Shown here: piece after piece, positions 61,667-64,000 of the stretch | How the letters are laid out: every line of letters starts with the position of its first letter | How positions within the stretch are numbered: the stretch's first letter is position 1 | NCBI RefSeq assembly: GCF_026013525.1 | Contig: NZ_JAPDRA010000001.1 | Span: 124,001 to 188,000 of the forward strand | From: Sphingomonas canadensis | Lineage (GTDB): Bacteria > Pseudomonadota > Alphaproteobacteria > Sphingomonadales > Sphingomonadaceae | Length of the DNA stretch: 64,000 nucleotides | Direction: 5' to 3' | The notes under the pieces: generated by a model | Seen by the model: only the letters and a program-made list of their open reading frames with translations | Told to the model about the DNA's origin: nothing | Databases searched by the model: none | Translations under genes and position numbers: made by a program

Positions 61667-62662
61667 TTACAGGTTGAAACCGCGAACGACCCGGACTTCC
61701 CCGGCCTGAGCCTCCACCAGCGCGACCGGAATCTCGTCCAGCGTCGCGAAATGGAGGCCATCGTCGGCGGCGATCCCGGTCAACATCTGCCCCATGCGGA
61801 GCATCCCTGCCTGACCGGGGGAGAGGGATAGAGCCGGGATGTCGTCCAGCCCCGCCCTCAACGGCAGGAGATGTTGTTCAAGCGCGCGGCTCTTAGCGGT
61901 ATCCGCCAGATTGTCCAGCGAAATCGCCTGGTCCAGCGTGAACGGCCCCGCCTTCACGCGCCGCAGATAGGTGACGTGGCCCACCGTTCCCAGCGCCAGC
62001 GCGATATCGCGCGCCAGGCTGCGGATATAGGTGCCCTTGGAGACATGGGCACGCAACGTCACGGTCTCCAACTCCTCCCCCGGGGGGGGAGGGAGACCAG
62101 CCGCAGGCTGGTGGAGGGGTAGCGCCCCCAGGGACGCATCGCTCGTGGATAATACCCCTCCACCGCTTCGCGGTTCCCCTCCCCCTCCGGGGGAGGAATG
62201 GCACAGCGAATGCACCGTCACCGACCGGCTCTTCAGCGCCACCGCCTCGCCCGCGCGGGCGAGGTCATAGGCGCGCTCGCCGTCCACCTTCAGCGCCGAA
62301 TAGGCGGGCGGAACCTGATCGATCGGCCCGGTGAAGCGGGGCAGCACCGCCGCCACCCCGGCGATCGTGGGCCGCACGTCCGATTGCGCGATCACCTTGC
62401 CCTCGGCATCCAGCGTGTCGGTCTGCTCGCCGAAGCGGATGGTGAAGTCATAGACCTTGTCGCTGTCGAGCATGCGGCCCGCCAGCTTGGTCGCCTCGCC
62501 GATCGCGATGGGCAGCACGCCGCTCGCCAGCGGATCCAGCGTGCCGCCATGGCCCACCTTCCATTTGCCGTAGCCGCCCTCGCGCAGCGCGCGCTTGACC
62601 GCGCTCACCCCCTGGGTGGAGCCCAGCCCCAGGGGCTTGTCGAGGATGATCCAGCCATGCAC
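61667..62662 (-). CDS. truB: tRNA pseudouridine-55 synthase with repeat-encoded insertion
   Basis: A 331-aa TruB that makes Psi55 in the T-loop of tRNA. Catalytic Asp43 is in GGTLDPLASGV; KVYDFTIRFGEQTDTLD and HVSKGTYIRSLARDIA are family segments. Residues about 154-198 have no TruB counterpart: they are Gly/Pro/Ser-rich and are encoded exactly by the inverted pair of palindromic repeats at 62072-62198. The reading frame stays open through the insertion. It falls in a loop between two conserved strands, so activity may be retained. Confidence 0.94.
   Translation of the reverse strand: MHGWIILDKPLGLGSTQGVSAVKRALREGGYGKWKVGHGGTLDPLASGVLPIAIGEATKLAGRMLDSDKVYDFTIRFGEQTDTLDAEGKVIAQSDVRPTIAGVAAVLPRFTGPIDQVPPAYSALKVDGERAYDLARAGEAVALKSRSVTVHSLCHSSPGGGGEPRSGGGVLSTSDASLGALPLHQPAAGLPPPPGEELETVTLRAHVSKGTYIRSLARDIALALGTVGHVTYLRRVKAGPFTLDQAISLDNLADTAKSRALEQHLLPLRAGLDDIPALSLSPGQAGMLRMGQMLTGIAADDGLHFATLDEIPVALVEAQAGEVRVVRGFNL
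62072..62121 (+). repeat. Palindromic repeat copy A inside truB
   Basis: A 50-bp unit: CTCCTCCCCCGG and GGGGGAGGG, then GACC, AGCCGCAGGCT, GGTGGAGGGGTA. Related to copy B (inverted) and copy C at 14250. Confidence 0.85.
62153..62198 (-). repeat. Palindromic repeat copy B inside truB, inverted
   Basis: Read on the minus strand it begins ATTCCTCCCCCGGAGGGGGA and ends GGTGGAGGGGTA, the same unit as copy A in opposite orientation; 31 bp separate the two. Confidence 0.85.
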
Positions 62663-62700
62663 GCGGGCCGTCTAGCCGCAGCGCCGCGCGCGCGCCAGCG

Positions 62701-63090
62701 TCACGCGCCCGCGGGCTGCTCCGCCTTGGCCTTCTTGGGCTTGGCGGGCGGCGGGCCGGAGCGCACCAGATCGGCGATGGCGCAACGCTCGCCGCGCACC
62801 AGCACCGAATCGCCGCGCGTCAGCGACGGCCCCCAGGTCTTGAACGCCACCGCAAAGGCATAGGGCAGCTCATGGCAGCGCGTGAAGAAACTGGCGTAAT
62901 ACCAGTTCTTGCGGCTGTCCTGCAGGTACACGCCGTTGCCGTCGCGGGCGGGCTCGAAATTGCGGATGCCGCCGTGATCGATGAACGGGATATCGGCGCG
63001 CTCGCCCGATTTCGGGCCGGGGGTCTGCGCCAGCGCCGGGCCTGCGAGCAACAGGAGCGGAGGCAGAAACGCGATTGACGGACGCAACAC
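62701..63090 (-). CDS. DUF6491-like secreted protein
   Basis: About 129 aa with a signal peptide (SIAFLPPLLLLAGPALAQ). The core has DHGGIRNFEPARDGNGVYLQ, WYYASFFTRCHELPYAF and the second Cys in GERCAIADLV, which may form a disulfide. It looks like the sphingomonad DUF6491 family. GTG 63090 (or TTG 63087) with AAAGGA upstream is preferred over a longer frame. The next gene on the same strand is a paralogue. Confidence 0.72.
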   Translation of the reverse strand: MLRPSIAFLPPLLLLAGPALAQTPGPKSGERADIPFIDHGGIRNFEPARDGNGVYLQDSRKNWYYASFFTRCHELPYAFAVAFKTWGPSLTRGDSVLVRGERCAIADLVRSGPPPAKPKKAKAEQPAGA

Positions 63091-63236
63091 GACAAGGTCC
63101 TTTCCAGCATCCCGCTGCCGGGACGCTTTCCTGCAACGCCGCCCCACGTACCCGCAGCGCTAACGCGCTCCACCTGAACCCAGGCTGATCCGCAAGCAAC
63201 AGGATCGACCGGCGCCTCGTAGAAACGCGAGCCCCG

Positions 63237-63713
63237 TCAACGCAACGTCACACCCCGCGGGTTCTGTCGCATGCCGGGGTCACTGCCCGGCAGGCTGGCG
63301 ACCCGCATCGCCCCGCCATCCGCGGCGCGCGCGCCGCGGCGCAGGCCGGCGGCTGGGGAGGCGCTATAGCGCAGATCGGAAATCCGGCATTCCGCCATGC
63401 CTGCCTCGCGCGAAAAGGTAACGCGCGTGCCGGCCGCTATTCGCCGGTCGCCCGAACGCTCGAAGCCCAGAATCGCTGCGCGCGACGCTGCTTCGCACCG
63501 TGAAGCGAAGCGGGCGAGATACCACTGGTTCTTGCGATCGCGCAGATAGAGCGCGGACCCATCGGGGGTCGCGACGAACTCGCGGAACAGTCCGTCGAGC
63601 GAAGTATAGTCGATTACAGCCGGCGCGCCGGCCCGGGGCGCATCCGTCTGCGCAAGCACGGCAGTTGAGAGAAACACGGCGGGAATAACGGCAAAAGCAC
63701 GAATATTTGTCAT
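63237..63713 (-). CDS. DUF6491-like secreted protein, second copy
   Basis: A 158-aa protein with a signal peptide (IRAFAVIPAVFLSTAVLAQ). It shares the plan of its neighbour: SLDGLFREFVATPDGSALYL, WYLARFASRCEAA, and MAECRISDLRYS. The C-terminal 35 residues are extra. Start chosen with GGGAG upstream. Likely tandem duplicates of a periplasmic protein of unknown role. Confidence 0.7.
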   Translation of the reverse strand: MTNIRAFAVIPAVFLSTAVLAQTDAPRAGAPAVIDYTSLDGLFREFVATPDGSALYLRDRKNQWYLARFASRCEAASRAAILGFERSGDRRIAAGTRVTFSREAGMAECRISDLRYSASPAAGLRRGARAADGGAMRVASLPGSDPGMRQNPRGVTLR

Positions 63714-63758
63714 GATCGGACTCCCTCTGCGACCGGTCTGAACAAACCGCACGAAATT

Positions 63759-64000
63759 CTATGCATCCCTAGATGAACGCAGCATGAAATGCTTGCGGCA
63801 CAGCGCGACATAGCGCTCGTTGCCGCCGATCTCCTTCTGCGCGCCTTCGCTCACGGCGTTGCCCGCGGCATCCACGCGCAGGTTCATCGTCGCCTTTCGC
63901 CCGCATTCACAGACCGACTTGATCTCCACCAGCGAGTCGGCCAGCGCCAGCAGCCCTGCCGATCCGGGGAACAGCCGTCCCTGGAAATCGGTGCGCAGGC
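63759..64000 (-). CDS. tdk: Thymidine kinase, C-terminal part (partial)
   Basis: The last 79 or so codons of a gene that extends past the window. [20 protein letters not shown], then [16 protein letters not shown] with zinc Cys, and [11 protein letters not shown] are characteristic of type II thymidine kinase, which phosphorylates thymidine with ATP for salvage. Read from the sequence directly; the stop is TAG at 63759. Confidence 0.9.
   Translation of the reverse strand, partial: LRTDFQGRLFPGSAGLLALADSLVEIKSVCECGRKATMNLRVDAAGNAVSEGAQKEIGGNERYVALCRKHFMLRSSRDA

Noticed and set aside
62072-62198. CRISPR-like repeats in truB
   Set aside because: Only two inverted copies with no spacer series; they form one palindromic pair.

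Overview
The window is GC-rich, densely coded bacterial chromosome, most consistent with a Sphingomonas-like member of the Sphingomonadaceae (Alphaproteobacteria). Supporting signs are a circularly permuted two-piece tmRNA of the alphaproteobacterial type, a NAD(P) transhydrogenase with its alpha subunit split in two, a tiny aa3-type cytochrome oxidase subunit IV gene, an NDUFS4-like complex I subunit, HisZ, and a TonB-dependent receptor with the IVVTA box common in sphingomonads. The genus is inferred; no rRNA is present.

Layout. 1-8017 is an accessory metabolic block: the end of a hydantoinase B-type gene, an SDR oxidoreductase, a GST, a TonB-dependent receptor, and two beta-lactamase-fold serine hydrolases flanking a GntR regulator. 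An intact IS630-type element (8080-9131) and an unrecognised, less GC-rich gene follow. From the tRNA-Val (10204) on, the content is mostly housekeeping: a MarR-like regulator, the coxIV-pntA1-pntA2-pntB cluster, an NtrC-like regulator, a divergent exonuclease/Lhr-type helicase pair, an aspartyl protease, a mannitol-type dehydrogenase, hisZ, the serC-serA pair, an extensin-like lipoprotein, a LOG protein, a membrane cytochrome c, pheA, a tightly overlapped mutY-hydrolase-nudC-small gene operon, and a dciA-dsbA-dsbA-smc run.

41-64 kb holds small secreted proteins, a GH13/GH130 glycosidase pair with a chorismate mutase, a polyprenyl diphosphate synthase, an OmpR-type two-component system divergent from a 44-aa membrane microprotein, hrpB, the complex I subunit, a lemA-TPM-TPM-nudix operon, mscL, a beta-trefoil-like secreted protein, an Rrf2 regulator next to the tmRNA, an HWE-type histidine kinase, truB-rpsO-pnp, two DUF6491-like secreted proteins and the end of a thymidine kinase gene.

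The most unusual signal is an inverted pair of about 48-bp GC-rich palindromic repeats inserted in frame inside truB, adding about 45 residues to the pseudouridine synthase; a third copy lies between pntA1 and pntA2. Also notable are the helicase/exonuclease pair with almost no intergenic space and no ligase beside it, a near-perfect 32-bp inverted repeat upstream of hisZ, a hairpin that hides the serC ribosome-binding site, and three short genes (15504, 48754, 57375) that are easily missed. No CRISPR array, prophage or recognisable defence island was seen.
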